A stretch of 45,434 bases of DNA from Planctomycetia bacterium (GCA_034440135.1 JAWXBP010000359.1:1-45434); one strand, 5' to 3'; positions 1 to 9,379 are shown, counted from the first letter of the stretch. Program-made: numbers and translations. The notes: a model not told the origin generated them from the letters alone.

Positions 1-126
<126 letters not shown>

Positions 127-136
127 AATGGATTGC

Positions 137-365
137 GTCGCAGCGAATGCATCAGCCCCGGAGGGGCGGCAGATAATAGCCAGGCGTGCCAACGCCTGGA
201 AACGTTCGCCAACAAATCAAATGAGCCCCAACGGGGCGACACTGGTCTCCACAGTGTCGCCCCGTTGGGGCTCAAACCTTATTGCGTCCGTTTCCAGGGG
301 TTGCGCTGCGCTTCACCCCTGGCTATTGTCTGTCGCCCCTCCGGGGCTGATGCAATCGCTGCGAC
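137..365. repeat. Nested inverted-repeat locus (AGCCCC/GGGGCG family), copy 1
   Basis: An outer pair of 47-nt arms (137-183 and 319-365) is inverted with three mismatches. Each arm contains AGCCCCGGAGGGGCG followed by an AATAGCCAG tail. Inside lies a perfect 23-bp inverted repeat (222-244 and 252-274) separated by only 7 nt. Between them are CCAGGCG/CGCCTGG and CCAGGGG/CCCCTGG hairpins. The same order of parts recurs at about 44245-44457. This looks like a REP/BIME-like or miniature mobile palindromic element. No coding potential is apparent. Confidence 0.9.
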
Positions 366-411
366 ATCAGACTGCCCACCTACGCCATAACTCCTTTGCT
401 CCTCTCCACCC

Positions 412-1416
<1,005 letters not shown>

Positions 1417-1781
1417 CTGACTTGGCTCCAGCAGGTCTGTCCATTCGACTTCGACAGATTCTAGAAGCTGACCGAAATCGAAGTGTCACGTGCCAGTCCA
1501 GCAAGTGTAAAACTACGGTCAAATTCCTCCCCCCTTGTGTCGCAACACGCCCATGGCGTCCACAACTCAAGGTAGCCAAGTAGTTTACGGCGATACGTCT
1601 CTGCGCCAAGCCCAGCCACAGTCGCCTTGCGTACCGCGAAAGGAGGCGATGTGCTGACTCTGCGCACTCCTCCGCCCTGGCTGCGCGATTGCGGCTTGTG
1701 GCGAGACTGCGCGGAAATAAGCTGAAGGATTACAATAGGGGCGGTGTCGCCCCTTCCTGACGTTTGCCCTCGCCGTTCGCT
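1417..1781. other. Divergent intergenic region
   Basis: These 365 nt separate the desaturase (minus) from the Rieske oxygenase (plus), so both promoters should lie here. I see no convincing sigma-70 boxes, operator palindrome or coding region. No clear PhoB-type direct repeat stands out by eye, although one would be of interest for a phosphonate cluster. Confidence 0.5.
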
Positions 1782-3062
1782 ATGCGCCTACTCGAGCCGC
1801 TTCATCGCCAACGCATCGCCACGAAAGTTGGCGAACACAAGTCTGGACGGACGCTCGACCGGTGTTTCTACGCGGACGAGGCCGTCTACCAGGCCGAGTT
1901 GAACGCCTTTTGGCGTTCCGGCTGGTTGTTCGCGGGGCACACCTGCCAGGTTGCCGAGCCCGGCGACTACTTCGTTTACAAGGTCGCCGGCGACGAGATC
2001 CTCATCCTCCGCGACGACGAAGGACACATCCGCGCGACGCACAATGTCTGCCGGCATCGCGGCAGCACACTCTGCCAGGAACCGGCCGGGCATGTCGGAC
2101 GGATCGTGTGCCCGTATCACCAGTGGACCTACGGCCGCGACGGTCAATTGCTCGCCTGCCGTGGGATGGGGGAGGACTTCGATAAATCGCAGTACCGCTT
2201 GAAGCCGGTCCAGCTCGAGGAGGTCGGCGGATTGATCTTTGTCTCACTCGCCGAGGAGCCGATCCCCTTCGACGCCGCCCGGGCGGAAATGGCGCCGCAG
2301 CTCGCGCCGCAAGGTTTCGACCGGGCGAAGGTGGCGAAGATCGTCGACTACACGATTCCGGCCAATTGGAAGCTCGTCTGGGAAAATAATCGCGAGTGCT
2401 ACCACTGCAACGCGAATCACCCGCAATACATTAAGGCGAACTTCGACCACTTCAACGCCGACGACACCACGCAACGCGTCCGCACCGCCATCACGTCCGC
2501 AACGGCGAAGCAAGAAGACCGCTGGGCCGCGCAAGGGCTCGCCGCGACGCACACCGCGACCGGCATGTGCGTTTTCCCGGACGCCGCGAACAAGATCTGG
2601 TTCGCGGCGAATCGCACGCCATTGGTCGACGGCTATGTGAGCGAAACGATGGACGGCCGCCAGGTCGCGCCGCTGATGGGCGATTACCAAGCGCCCGACG
2701 TTGGCACGCTGCGGATGCGCACGCTGCCGAACTTCTGGAATCACTCCAGTTGCGATCACGGCGTCAGCACCCGTTTGACGCCGCTCGGACATTTCGCCAC
2801 GGAAGCCCGCGTGATCTGGCTCGTCGATCGCGACGCGAAAGAAGGCGTCGACTACCGCCTGGACGAAATCATGCCGTTCTGGCAACTGACATCCGAGCAA
2901 GATTGGGAACTCTGCGAACTGGCCCAGCGCGGCGTCACCAGTAGCGGCTACCAGCCAGGCCCGCTCTCGCCGGTCAAAGAATACAACGTGATGGGTTTCC
3001 TGAAATGGTACTTAGATGTACTAGGCGATTGGGCAGGCAAAACGCCGGGAGCGGTTGATTGA
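1782..3062 (+). CDS. Rieske non-haem iron oxygenase, alpha subunit (N-demethylase-like; phosphonate cluster)
   Basis: This is a ring-hydroxylating-type oxygenase of about 426 residues from the ATG. A TTG at 1764 would give 432, and the residue numbers here use that longer form. The Rieske [2Fe-2S] ligands are C96 and H98 (CRHRG) and C116 and H119 (CPYH). The mononuclear iron site follows at NWKLVWENN, with H214 and H219 in a HxxxxH arrangement. The layout matches single-component-alpha oxygenases acting on quaternary or methylated amines (GbcA, stachydrine demethylase and carnitine oxygenase relatives) more than aromatic dioxygenases. No reductase is encoded in the window, so electrons must come from an unlinked partner. 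The stop overlaps the TTG start of the flavoenzyme by 4 nt. From this context I infer oxidative N-demethylation of an N-methylated aminoethylphosphonate. The family call is firm, the substrate is not. Confidence 0.85.
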   Translation: MRLLEPLHRQRIATKVGEHKSGRTLDRCFYADEAVYQAELNAFWRSGWLFAGHTCQVAEPGDYFVYKVAGDEILILRDDEGHIRATHNVCRHRGSTLCQEPAGHVGRIVCPYHQWTYGRDGQLLACRGMGEDFDKSQYRLKPVQLEEVGGLIFVSLAEEPIPFDAARAEMAPQLAPQGFDRAKVAKIVDYTIPANWKLVWENNRECYHCNANHPQYIKANFDHFNADDTTQRVRTAITSATAKQEDRWAAQGLAATHTATGMCVFPDAANKIWFAANRTPLVDGYVSETMDGRQVAPLMGDYQAPDVGTLRMRTLPNFWNHSSCDHGVSTRLTPLGHFATEARVIWLVDRDAKEGVDYRLDEIMPFWQLTSEQDWELCELAQRGVTSSGYQPGPLSPVKEYNVMGFLKWYLDVLGDWAGKTPGAVD

Positions 3063-4303
3063 GCCTAAATGATGCGGAAATCGTAATCGTCGGCGGCGGC
3101 GCGGTCGGCTGCGCGATGGCCTACGCACTCACGCATGCCGGGCAGCGCGACGTGCTGCTCATTGAAAAGCAGTCTGGGCTGGGCGAAGTGACGACGGCGC
3201 AAGGCGCCGGGCTCTGCGGCCAGGTGCGCGATACGGCGGAGCGCACGCGATTGGCGATGGTCTCCGCAAAAACCTTCGCACAATTGCAGCGCGACGCCGA
3301 CGTCCGACCCGACTGGCACGCCGTGGGAAGCATCCGCATCGCGGAATCCGCCGCGAACGCCGCACGCTTTCGCGAACTGAAGACAGTGGCCGATGAGGCC
3401 AAACTCGAAACCGAATTACTCGATCGCGCGGAAGCGTCGAAGCTTTGGCCGGCGATCGACTTTCGCCGCGCTGAAGCAATCCTCTGGTGCCCGACCGACG
3501 GCTACATGCGTCCCAAGGACGTGGTGAACACGTATCGCCATCACGCTGAAAAGTCCGGCGCAAAGTTCGCAACCGACGTTGCGGTCGAAGGCTTCGACTT
3601 GGTGAATGGACGCATCGACGGCGTCCGCACAAATCAAGGGCGCATCGCCTGCAAGACGGTCATCAATGCCGCCGGCGCGCATGCCTATCACATTGCCAAG
3701 CTCGCGGGGATTGAATTGCCGATCGTGCCCGTGCGTCACGAGTACTTCATTTCGGTGCCGATGCCCGGCCTGCGACCTGATCTGCCCTGCTTCCGCGTGC
3801 CGGACACAGGACTTTACGGCCGCTGCGAACACGATCGACTGCTGCTCGGCGGCTGGGAAACGAAAGCCCTGCGCACCGATCCGCGCTCCTACGATTTGCC
3901 CGGTGCGCCGCCGCCAGTTGAACCGGACTGGCTGGTGCTCAAGCAGTTCGCGCAGGACTTCACCGGACTGTTGCCGGGCACTTCGGAAGTGAAAATGGAC
4001 CGCGTCGGACGCGGTTGGCCGACATTCACGCCCGACGGCCGCTTCATCCTCGGCCCAAGTTGCCGGGTGCCAGGCTTTGTCATGGCCGGCGGCTGCAACG
4101 CCCACGGCATCTCCGGCTCGCCCGGCCTGGGGCAACTGCTGGTCGAGGCGATGTTCGAAAAACAGCCATCGGAATATGTGAGCAGCCTGAGCCCGGATCG
4201 CTTCACGGAAACCAAGTGGGACTGGCAAACGGCGGGCGTCGCCGCCCAACGCGTGTACGAGACGTACTACGGGGCAAGGGAATCCTCCGCGGCAGGCGTG
4301 TGA
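3059..4303 (+). CDS. FAD-dependent amine oxidoreductase (DAO family; probable aminophosphonate oxidase)
   Basis: This 414-residue protein is of the glycine/sarcosine oxidase (DAO) type. It has an N-terminal Rossmann FAD motif, VGGGAVG at 11-17, with an acidic residue ending the second strand (LLIEK, E36). A C-terminal FTPDGRFILG and GGCNAHGISGSPGLG segment is typical of the family's flavin-binding end. The start is TTG, sharing TTGA with the stop of the Rieske gene, which implies translational coupling. FAD oxidases of this class are known in bacterial phosphonate clusters, where they convert N-methyl-2-aminoethylphosphonate, and sometimes the unmethylated compound, to phosphonoacetaldehyde. 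With PhnA and PhnY downstream and no PhnW present, that role fits here. Plain sarcosine or dimethylglycine oxidation is the alternative. Confidence 0.85.
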   Translation: MSLNDAEIVIVGGGAVGCAMAYALTHAGQRDVLLIEKQSGLGEVTTAQGAGLCGQVRDTAERTRLAMVSAKTFAQLQRDADVRPDWHAVGSIRIAESAANAARFRELKTVADEAKLETELLDRAEASKLWPAIDFRRAEAILWCPTDGYMRPKDVVNTYRHHAEKSGAKFATDVAVEGFDLVNGRIDGVRTNQGRIACKTVINAAGAHAYHIAKLAGIELPIVPVRHEYFISVPMPGLRPDLPCFRVPDTGLYGRCEHDRLLLGGWETKALRTDPRSYDLPGAPPPVEPDWLVLKQFAQDFTGLLPGTSEVKMDRVGRGWPTFTPDGRFILGPSCRVPGFVMAGGCNAHGISGSPGLGQLLVEAMFEKQPSEYVSSLSPDRFTETKWDWQTAGVAAQRVYETYYGARESSAAGV

Positions 4304-4389
4304 GAGGATTTCACCTCGGAGCAACATTCAATCATTCGTCAATCGAGCTTAATTCGACATTCGGATTTCGAGCTTCGACATCCCCGCTC

Positions 4390-4424
4390 CCCCTCCGTGT
4401 CCTCCGTGACTCCGTGGTGAAAAA
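4390..4424. repeat. Intergenic CTCCGTG-type repeat, copy 1
   Basis: A degenerate run of CCTCCGTG units ends in CTCCGTGGTGAAA. Similar runs occur at about 25607-25640 and 26829-26875. It sits in the 153-nt gap between the flavoenzyme and phnA, the only sizeable gap in the cluster, and could interrupt or modulate co-transcription. No gene is present. Confidence 0.7.
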
Positions 4425-4456
4425 CGAACAGAACGATTTTCGAGAAGAGGCGTTAA

Positions 4457-5704
4457 GTGGCTGAAACGATTGCTTCCGTTCCCTTTGCGGTGAATGGGCG
4501 GAACTATGCTCCGCCTGGGCGGCCAGTCGTCGTGATCTGCATCGACGGTTGTGGGGACGAGTACCTCTCCACGTCGATCGCCCATGGAAAGATGCCGCAT
4601 GTGGCGCGGCTGGCGCGGGATGGTTACCGCGGGTTCGTGCGCGGGGCGTTGCCGTCGTTTACGAATGTGAACAACGCCGCGATCTGCACCGGGTTGCCTC
4701 CCTCGGGCACCGGCATCGCCGGCAATTACTTTCTCGACCCGGAAACCGGCGAGGAAGTGATGATGAACTCGTCGAAGTACCTCCGCGCTCCGACAATTCT
4801 GGCCGCCGCCGCGAACGCCGGTCGCAAAGTGGCGATGGTCACCGCGAAAGAAAAGCTGCGCGACATTCTCTCGCACAAAATGCGGGGCATCGCCTTCTCC
4901 TCGGAAAAGGCAAATCAGGCCAAGCTCGAAACGCATGGCATCGACGACGTGGAACAACTCGTCGGTGCGCCGACGCCCGAGATCTACAGCGGCGAGGCCA
5001 GTCTGTACGTGCTCCGCGCCGGCGTGGCGTTGATCGCCGCCGAGCGATCAGATTTCCTTTACTTGTCGCTCACCGACTACATGCAGCATAAGTACGCGCC
5101 GGAAGCCCGCGAGTCGCTCGAGTTCTACGCCGGCATCGACGCTCAGATTGGTCACATGTTGGAACTCGGCGCAATTGTCGGTGCCACGGCCGATCACGGC
5201 ATGAACGCCAAGACCGACGCCGACGGCAAGCCGAACGTGATCTTCCTAGAGTCCGCGCTGAACAAGCAATTCGGTGGCGGCTACCGCGTAGTCTGCCCGA
5301 TCACCGATCCGTATGTCGTACATCACGGCGCGCTCGGCAGCGCGGTCGTCGTCCATCTGTCGCATGGCGCCGATCCCGCTCCGGTCGAGCGCTGGCTCTG
5401 GGAACAACCGGGCGTCACCGAGGTCTACGATCGCCGCTTAGCGGCGCTCAAGTTGGAACTGCCGGCCGATCGAATCGGCGATTTCTTCGTGATGAGCGCT
5501 CGCGACGTCGTGCTAGGCCGCACGCCGGAACATCACGATCTGTCGGCGCTCAAGGCGCAGCTCCGCTCGCACGGCGGGCGCTACGAGGAGCTTGTCCCGA
5601 TGGTACTCTCCGCGCCGCTCAAGCCCGAGTATCGCGCGAAAGCCGCCGGCGATCCGCGCAATTTCGATATTTTTGACTTCACCTGCAACGGAATCGAAGG
5701 ATGA
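4457..5704 (+). CDS. phnA: Phosphonoacetate hydrolase
   Basis: PhnA hydrolyses the C-P bond of phosphonoacetate to acetate and phosphate, using two metal ions in an alkaline-phosphatase-superfamily fold. The 415-residue protein shows the expected residues. D30 lies in VVVICIDGCGDEY and the nucleophile T69 in LPSFTNVNNA. D207 and H211 lie in SLTDYMQH, D246 and H247 in TADHGMN, and H372 in SHGGRYEE. These sit four to five positions or fewer from their counterparts in the characterised Sinorhizobium meliloti enzyme, as I recall its numbering. The start is GTG at 4457, preceded by an AGAAGAGG ribosome-binding site about 6 nt upstream. The stop overlaps the phnY ATG (ATGA). A generic type I phosphodiesterase/nucleotide pyrophosphatase is the alternative, but the phnY neighbour makes PhnA much more likely. 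Confidence 0.93.
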   Translation: MAETIASVPFAVNGRNYAPPGRPVVVICIDGCGDEYLSTSIAHGKMPHVARLARDGYRGFVRGALPSFTNVNNAAICTGLPPSGTGIAGNYFLDPETGEEVMMNSSKYLRAPTILAAAANAGRKVAMVTAKEKLRDILSHKMRGIAFSSEKANQAKLETHGIDDVEQLVGAPTPEIYSGEASLYVLRAGVALIAAERSDFLYLSLTDYMQHKYAPEARESLEFYAGIDAQIGHMLELGAIVGATADHGMNAKTDADGKPNVIFLESALNKQFGGGYRVVCPITDPYVVHHGALGSAVVVHLSHGADPAPVERWLWEQPGVTEVYDRRLAALKLELPADRIGDFFVMSARDVVLGRTPEHHDLSALKAQLRSHGGRYEELVPMVLSAPLKPEYRAKAAGDPRNFDIFDFTCNGIEG

Positions 5705-7137
5705 CGGAACAAACGCTCGAGGCCTTGGATCTGCCCAGTTACATTGCCGGCCAACCGTACGCGAAGGGCCGCAAGCTGGAAGTGCGTTATCCCTACACGG
5801 ACGAAGTCATCGGCACAGTGGCCACGATCGGGCCGCACGAGTTGGAAACCGCCATCTCGAAAACGCTCCAAGGCGGCGAGCCGCTCAGCCGTTACCAGCG
5901 CTACGAGATCCTCGACCGCGCGCGGCGGATGTTGCTGGAGCGCCGTGACGAATTCGCCGACCTGATCCGCCTCGAATCCGGGCTTTGCATGCGTGAGACG
6001 ACCTACGAAGTCGGCCGCGCGCAGGACGTGTTGCAGTTCGCTTCGATGGAGGCCCTCCGCGACGACGGGCAGATTTTTTCCTGCGACGTCTCACCGCAAG
6101 GGAAGAATCGCAAGATCTTTACGCTCCGTGAACCGCTGCGCTTGGTCGCCGCCATCACGCCGTTCAATCACCCGCTGAATCAAGTCGCGCACAAGCTGGC
6201 GCCGGCGATCGCGGCCGGCGCGCCGATGTTGCTCAAGCCTTCGGAAAAGACGCCGCTCACGGCAATTCGCTTCGCGGAACTGCTCTACGAGGCTGGCCTG
6301 CCCGGCTGGATGCTGAGCGTCTTCGTCGGCGGCATCGAGGATGTGATTGAACCGCTGATTTGCGACGAGCGCGTCGAACTGGTCACCTTCACCGGCAGCG
6401 TCAAGATTGGCAAACGAATCGCCTCGATCGCCGGCTACAAGAAGCTCTGCCTGGAATTGGGCGGCAACTCCCCGTTGATCGTGCTCGACGACGCCGACCT
6501 GGACTTAGCCGTCACGCTCGGCGCCGAGGGCAGCTACCGTAATTCCGGCCAGCGTTGCACAGCCGTCAAGCGGTTGCTGATTCACGAAAAACTCGCCGAC
6601 GAATTCACGGAACGATTCGTTGCCAAGACCAAGGAATACCTCTGCGGCGACCCGGCCGATCCGGAAACCCGCGTGGGCACCGTGATCGACGAACCGGCCG
6701 CGAAGCTGCTAGAAGAACGCATCGACAAAGCGGTCGCGCAAGGCGCGAAGGTCCTCGCGGGCGGCGCGCGGCGCGGCGCCCAATTGGAACCGACCGTCAT
6801 CGCCGACGTGCCGCGTAACGCTGAGATGGTGGTGCAGGAATCGTTCGGGCCGCTCTCGCCGATTCTGCGCATTCGCGATCTGGACGACGCGATTCAACTC
6901 GCCAACGGCACCGCGTATGGCCTCTCTACCGGCGTGGTGACGAACAACATGGCCGCCGCGCTCGAATGCGTCAAACGCATCCGCACCGGCACCGTGAACA
7001 TCAATCAGATCCCGGGCTTCCGCATCGAGTCGTCCCCCTTTGGCGGCGTCAAAGACTCCGGGCTCGGTGTCAAAGAAGGGGTCATCGAGGCGATCAAGTA
7101 CATGACGTACGTGAAGACGTTCTCACTGCCTTGGTAG
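5701..7137 (+). CDS. phnY: Phosphonoacetaldehyde dehydrogenase
   Basis: This 478-residue NAD(P)-dependent aldehyde dehydrogenase is predicted to oxidise phosphonoacetaldehyde to phosphonoacetate, the PhnA substrate. Catalytic features are C286 in NSGQRCTAV, the general base E252 in LELGGN, FTGS at 230-233, the oxyanion N156 in FNHP, and K179 in LLKPSEKTP. R106, H157 and R285 occupy positions that resemble the phosphonate-binding residues reported for S. meliloti PhnY; I match these from memory. The ATG overlaps the phnA stop by 4 nt, so the two are almost certainly co-translated. The cluster ends here, facing a convergent minus-strand gene 8 nt away. Assignment as a generic succinate-semialdehyde-type dehydrogenase is possible but less likely next to phnA. 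Confidence 0.92.
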   Translation: MTEQTLEALDLPSYIAGQPYAKGRKLEVRYPYTDEVIGTVATIGPHELETAISKTLQGGEPLSRYQRYEILDRARRMLLERRDEFADLIRLESGLCMRETTYEVGRAQDVLQFASMEALRDDGQIFSCDVSPQGKNRKIFTLREPLRLVAAITPFNHPLNQVAHKLAPAIAAGAPMLLKPSEKTPLTAIRFAELLYEAGLPGWMLSVFVGGIEDVIEPLICDERVELVTFTGSVKIGKRIASIAGYKKLCLELGGNSPLIVLDDADLDLAVTLGAEGSYRNSGQRCTAVKRLLIHEKLADEFTERFVAKTKEYLCGDPADPETRVGTVIDEPAAKLLEERIDKAVAQGAKVLAGGARRGAQLEPTVIADVPRNAEMVVQESFGPLSPILRIRDLDDAIQLANGTAYGLSTGVVTNNMAAALECVKRIRTGTVNINQIPGFRIESSPFGGVKDSGLGVKEGVIEAIKYMTYVKTFSLPW

Positions 7138-7145
7138 ACGCGACG

Positions 7146-8279
7146 CTACCAACGGACTTCCAAGCCCGCGGTCGCGCCGTGATAGAACACGTCTCCGTTC
7201 GCGTCGATGCCGGCACGTGCTTGCAACGGAGCGTTGATCACGGCGAATTCGTTGAGCGGCAACTGGTCCGGCGTTAAAGCGACGGAATCGACGTGCAGCA
7301 CCTGGTAGCCGCCGCGCAGCCAGACGAAATCCCACAGGCGAATCGATCCGGTGATGCCGGCTTCTCCCGCGAACGCCGCTCGCTGGGCATTGGCCGACAG
7401 CAACTGATTCTGCGGCGCAAATGCAAAGATGCCGCTCGGGTCGGCGGTTTCCGCCACGGCGTCGTTATTGAAAATTCCGGCGCGGACGAATCCGGCAATC
7501 TCGATGCGGCTGTTCCGCACGAGCTGCCAGTCAGCCCCCAATTGGAAGCCGTACAGGCGGTTATCGGTACTCACTTCATAAATGCGCGTCAGAAACGTCG
7601 ACGTGCTGAACCATTCTTCGAGTTGCAGGGAGCGAAAGCCGCCGAGGACTGAGAGCCGATTGTTGACCTCGCGCCGTAGATTGAATTCCTGGCTGCCCAG
7701 CGTGGAGCGCTGGTCAATCAACGGCGAAGTCGCCAAGGCGAACTCATTCGCATCCGGCGGACCCGATAGTCGCAACAACTGCGGCCCCGGGATCAGCGCC
7801 TGCGCGCGCCAGCCGTCGACGCCGAAGATGCCGAATTCAAACGCCCAGCGACGTCCGAGCGGACCTTGAATGCGAAACCTCGGACCGAGTTCACCACTGA
7901 AAGAGAGGTCGCTGGCGTTCAGCAGTTCGTCGCCGGTCGTCGCGTCGCGCACTAACGTCAAGTCGTTCGGGTCCGAGCGAGACAAGATCAGCATCTCGAT
8001 GCTGGCTTTCCAACCTCGCTGCGGACAAGGCGCGAATGGGCGCAGCCATTCCGACCCGCGCCAACAATACTCCGGACCGACTTGATGAGCCGATTTGCCG
8101 GTGAGAACGCCGAGGTAGTCCTGCTCCGGCGATACGTCGCCATCGGAGACGACGACGGCGTCCTCATGGATCGCGTCCGGCAGCTCCTGGCCAAAGGCAA
8201 TGCCGACCGACAGCAGGATCATGCACGGCATGACCAAGTTCAGCAGCCAGCGCCGTCGCCCCATGCTCAAATCCCCCAT
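7146..8279 (-). CDS. BBP7-like outer membrane beta-barrel protein
   Basis: This 377-residue secreted protein has an N-terminal signal peptide: a basic start (GRRRW), a hydrophobic core at about 12-28 and likely cleavage after FGQ at about 31. The mature part has alternating amphipathic strands with many Trp/Phe/Gly residues, including WKASIEMLIL, the GPRFRIQGPLGRRWAFEFG region and a C-terminal GLEVRW ending suited to barrel insertion. The pattern matches the planctomycete BBP7 family of putative porins, whose function is unknown. A second possible start is Met6. It is convergent with phnY and probably monocistronic. Confidence 0.75.
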   Translation of the reverse strand: MGDLSMGRRRWLLNLVMPCMILLSVGIAFGQELPDAIHEDAVVVSDGDVSPEQDYLGVLTGKSAHQVGPEYCWRGSEWLRPFAPCPQRGWKASIEMLILSRSDPNDLTLVRDATTGDELLNASDLSFSGELGPRFRIQGPLGRRWAFEFGIFGVDGWRAQALIPGPQLLRLSGPPDANEFALATSPLIDQRSTLGSQEFNLRREVNNRLSVLGGFRSLQLEEWFSTSTFLTRIYEVSTDNRLYGFQLGADWQLVRNSRIEIAGFVRAGIFNNDAVAETADPSGIFAFAPQNQLLSANAQRAAFAGEAGITGSIRLWDFVWLRGGYQVLHVDSVALTPDQLPLNEFAVINAPLQARAGIDANGDVFYHGATAGLEVRW

Positions 8280-8607
8280 TCGCCGCGCGGCAAGCGCGCT
8301 ACCCGAACGCCTGCAGCGCCCCTGGCGCCGAGCCGTCTGTTTCTCTATCGGCTGGGCAAGTGGATTTGGTTACGACGAGAACTCCCGATTCAAGGGAAAT
8401 GCCGACCAGGAAAAATGGGCGAGTGAGTTAACGGCGCGCGCGCAGCGAAGGCCGCCCGCGAAAAAACGCGGGTTACGCCCCTCAGGAACCGTTAGAAAAG
8501 TTGGCAAGGCCCGGACCGGAACGAAGTCCATCCCCATCGGATGGGGATTTGTCACAGGGCCAAGCCAGTCGTTCGCTGGAATTCGCGACGTCGGACGAGC
8601 AATCGAA
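8280..8607. other. Intergenic region without recognised gene
   Basis: These 328 nt lie upstream of the barrel protein and downstream of the cold-shock gene. Long open frames cross the region, but they are antisense or out of phase with the neighbours and resemble no family. The barrel-protein promoter should be here, but no clear boxes are visible. Confidence 0.5.
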
Positions 8608-8808
8608 CTAGGCGGGGCGGACGTTTTCCGCGCACGGACCCTTCGGCCCCTGACCTTCGGTGTAGGTCACGCGCTGACCTTCGTGCAGGTCGTCGAATTG
8701 CACGTCGACGAGGCTGGACATGTGGAAGAACAAGTCCTTGCCGCCGCTCTCCGTCTTGATGAAACCAAAACCCTTGTCCGTCAACTTCTTGATGCTGCCT
8801 TCGGCCAT
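8608..8808 (-). CDS. Cold-shock domain protein (CspA family)
   Basis: This is a 66-residue single cold-shock domain, an OB-fold that binds single-stranded RNA/DNA. It has RNP1 KGFGFI at 12-17 and RNP2 DLFFHMS at 25-31, and it ends at the usual length with the GPKGPCAENV strand. The ATG at 8808 is preceded by AAGGTAAG. A longer in-frame extension upstream looks like untranslated leader, not protein. It probably acts as an RNA chaperone. A GC hairpin and a TACAAT box lie just upstream. Confidence 0.95.
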   Translation of the reverse strand: MAEGSIKKLTDKGFGFIKTESGGKDLFFHMSSLVDVQFDDLHEGQRVTYTEGQGPKGPCAENVRPA

Positions 8809-8844
8809 TTGCTTACCTTCACTTTGAATCGCTGCTGAAAATCG

Positions 8845-8878
8845 CCGGCGGCAGTACCGCCGGAAGCTAAACATTGTA
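8845..8878 (-). promoter_or_regulatory. Candidate cold-shock gene promoter -10 and leader hairpin
   Basis: On the minus strand a TACAAT box (8878-8873) lies about 65 nt before the ATG. It is followed in the leader by a perfect 7-bp GC stem (8857-8863 with 8845-8851) around a 5-nt loop. No good -35 box is seen at 17-nt spacing. A structured leader is common for cold-shock genes, but whether this one senses temperature is inference. Confidence 0.35.
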
Positions 8879-8946
8879 ACCGATTTCCAGGCGCGAGGAA
8901 CTAGTCCCTGGCCAGCCATTTCGGCAAAAAAAGTGCGATCTTCGTT

Positions 8947-9009
8947 AAGCCCAGGGAAGGCCCCTCAAAACCTTTCCATCACCCTCGATTGCGCCGGCCT
9001 TCCCTGGGA
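8947..9009. repeat. AAGCCCAGGGAAGGCC hairpin element, copy 1
   Basis: The arms AAGCCCAGGGAAGGCC (8947-8962) and GGCCTTCCCTGGGA (8996-9009) are inverted and enclose an unrelated loop of about 33 nt. The same arms recur at 9041-9103 and 12011-12076. No coding potential is apparent. Confidence 0.9.
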
Positions 9010-9040
9010 CTGGAAGTTCTGCTTTGCCGGCCAAGTCGAA

Positions 9041-9103
9041 TCCCAGGGAAGGCCCTCGATGTTCTCCCTATCAGCCACGACTCAACTAGCCTTCCCTGGG
9101 CTT
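9041..9103. repeat. AAGCCCAGGGAAGGCC hairpin element, copy 2
   Basis: The arms TCCCAGGGAAGGCC (9041-9054) and GCCTTCCCTGGGCTT (9089-9103) enclose a loop unlike that of copy 1. Its span is 63 nt, the same as copy 1. The remaining gap to the next gene (9104-9379) holds nothing I recognise. Confidence 0.9.
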
Positions 9104-9379
9104 GAAACGACATTGGCCTGCTTGTCAGCCATGTTCCACCGGACTACATTGGGGGCACACGTGGGATTTGCGGCCGCTTGCAGCCACCAACTGCTAAAGA
9201 GCCATCGCCCCCGCTGCGTGGTTCCGTTAGGGGACTTTGCCCGGGCGATTATTCATGGAACCGCTTGGCCGTGGTCCTGCCGTGCAAAGGAGGGGACTGC
9301 GGCCGCGTTCGTTTTCGCGGCCCCCGCAGGCCCCGTCGCCTCGATGTGACCGCCGCGAAAAGGGAAGGCCAGCGCCGCC

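Noticed and set aside
137-365. Insertion sequence with terminal inverted repeats
   Set aside because: The interval is 229 bp and encodes no transposase. At most it is a miniature or REP-type element.
8200-8838. Long plus-strand frame across the barrel/cold-shock gap
   Set aside because: It overlaps the N terminus of the barrel gene and all of the cold-shock gene on the other strand, with low-complexity Arg-rich sequence.
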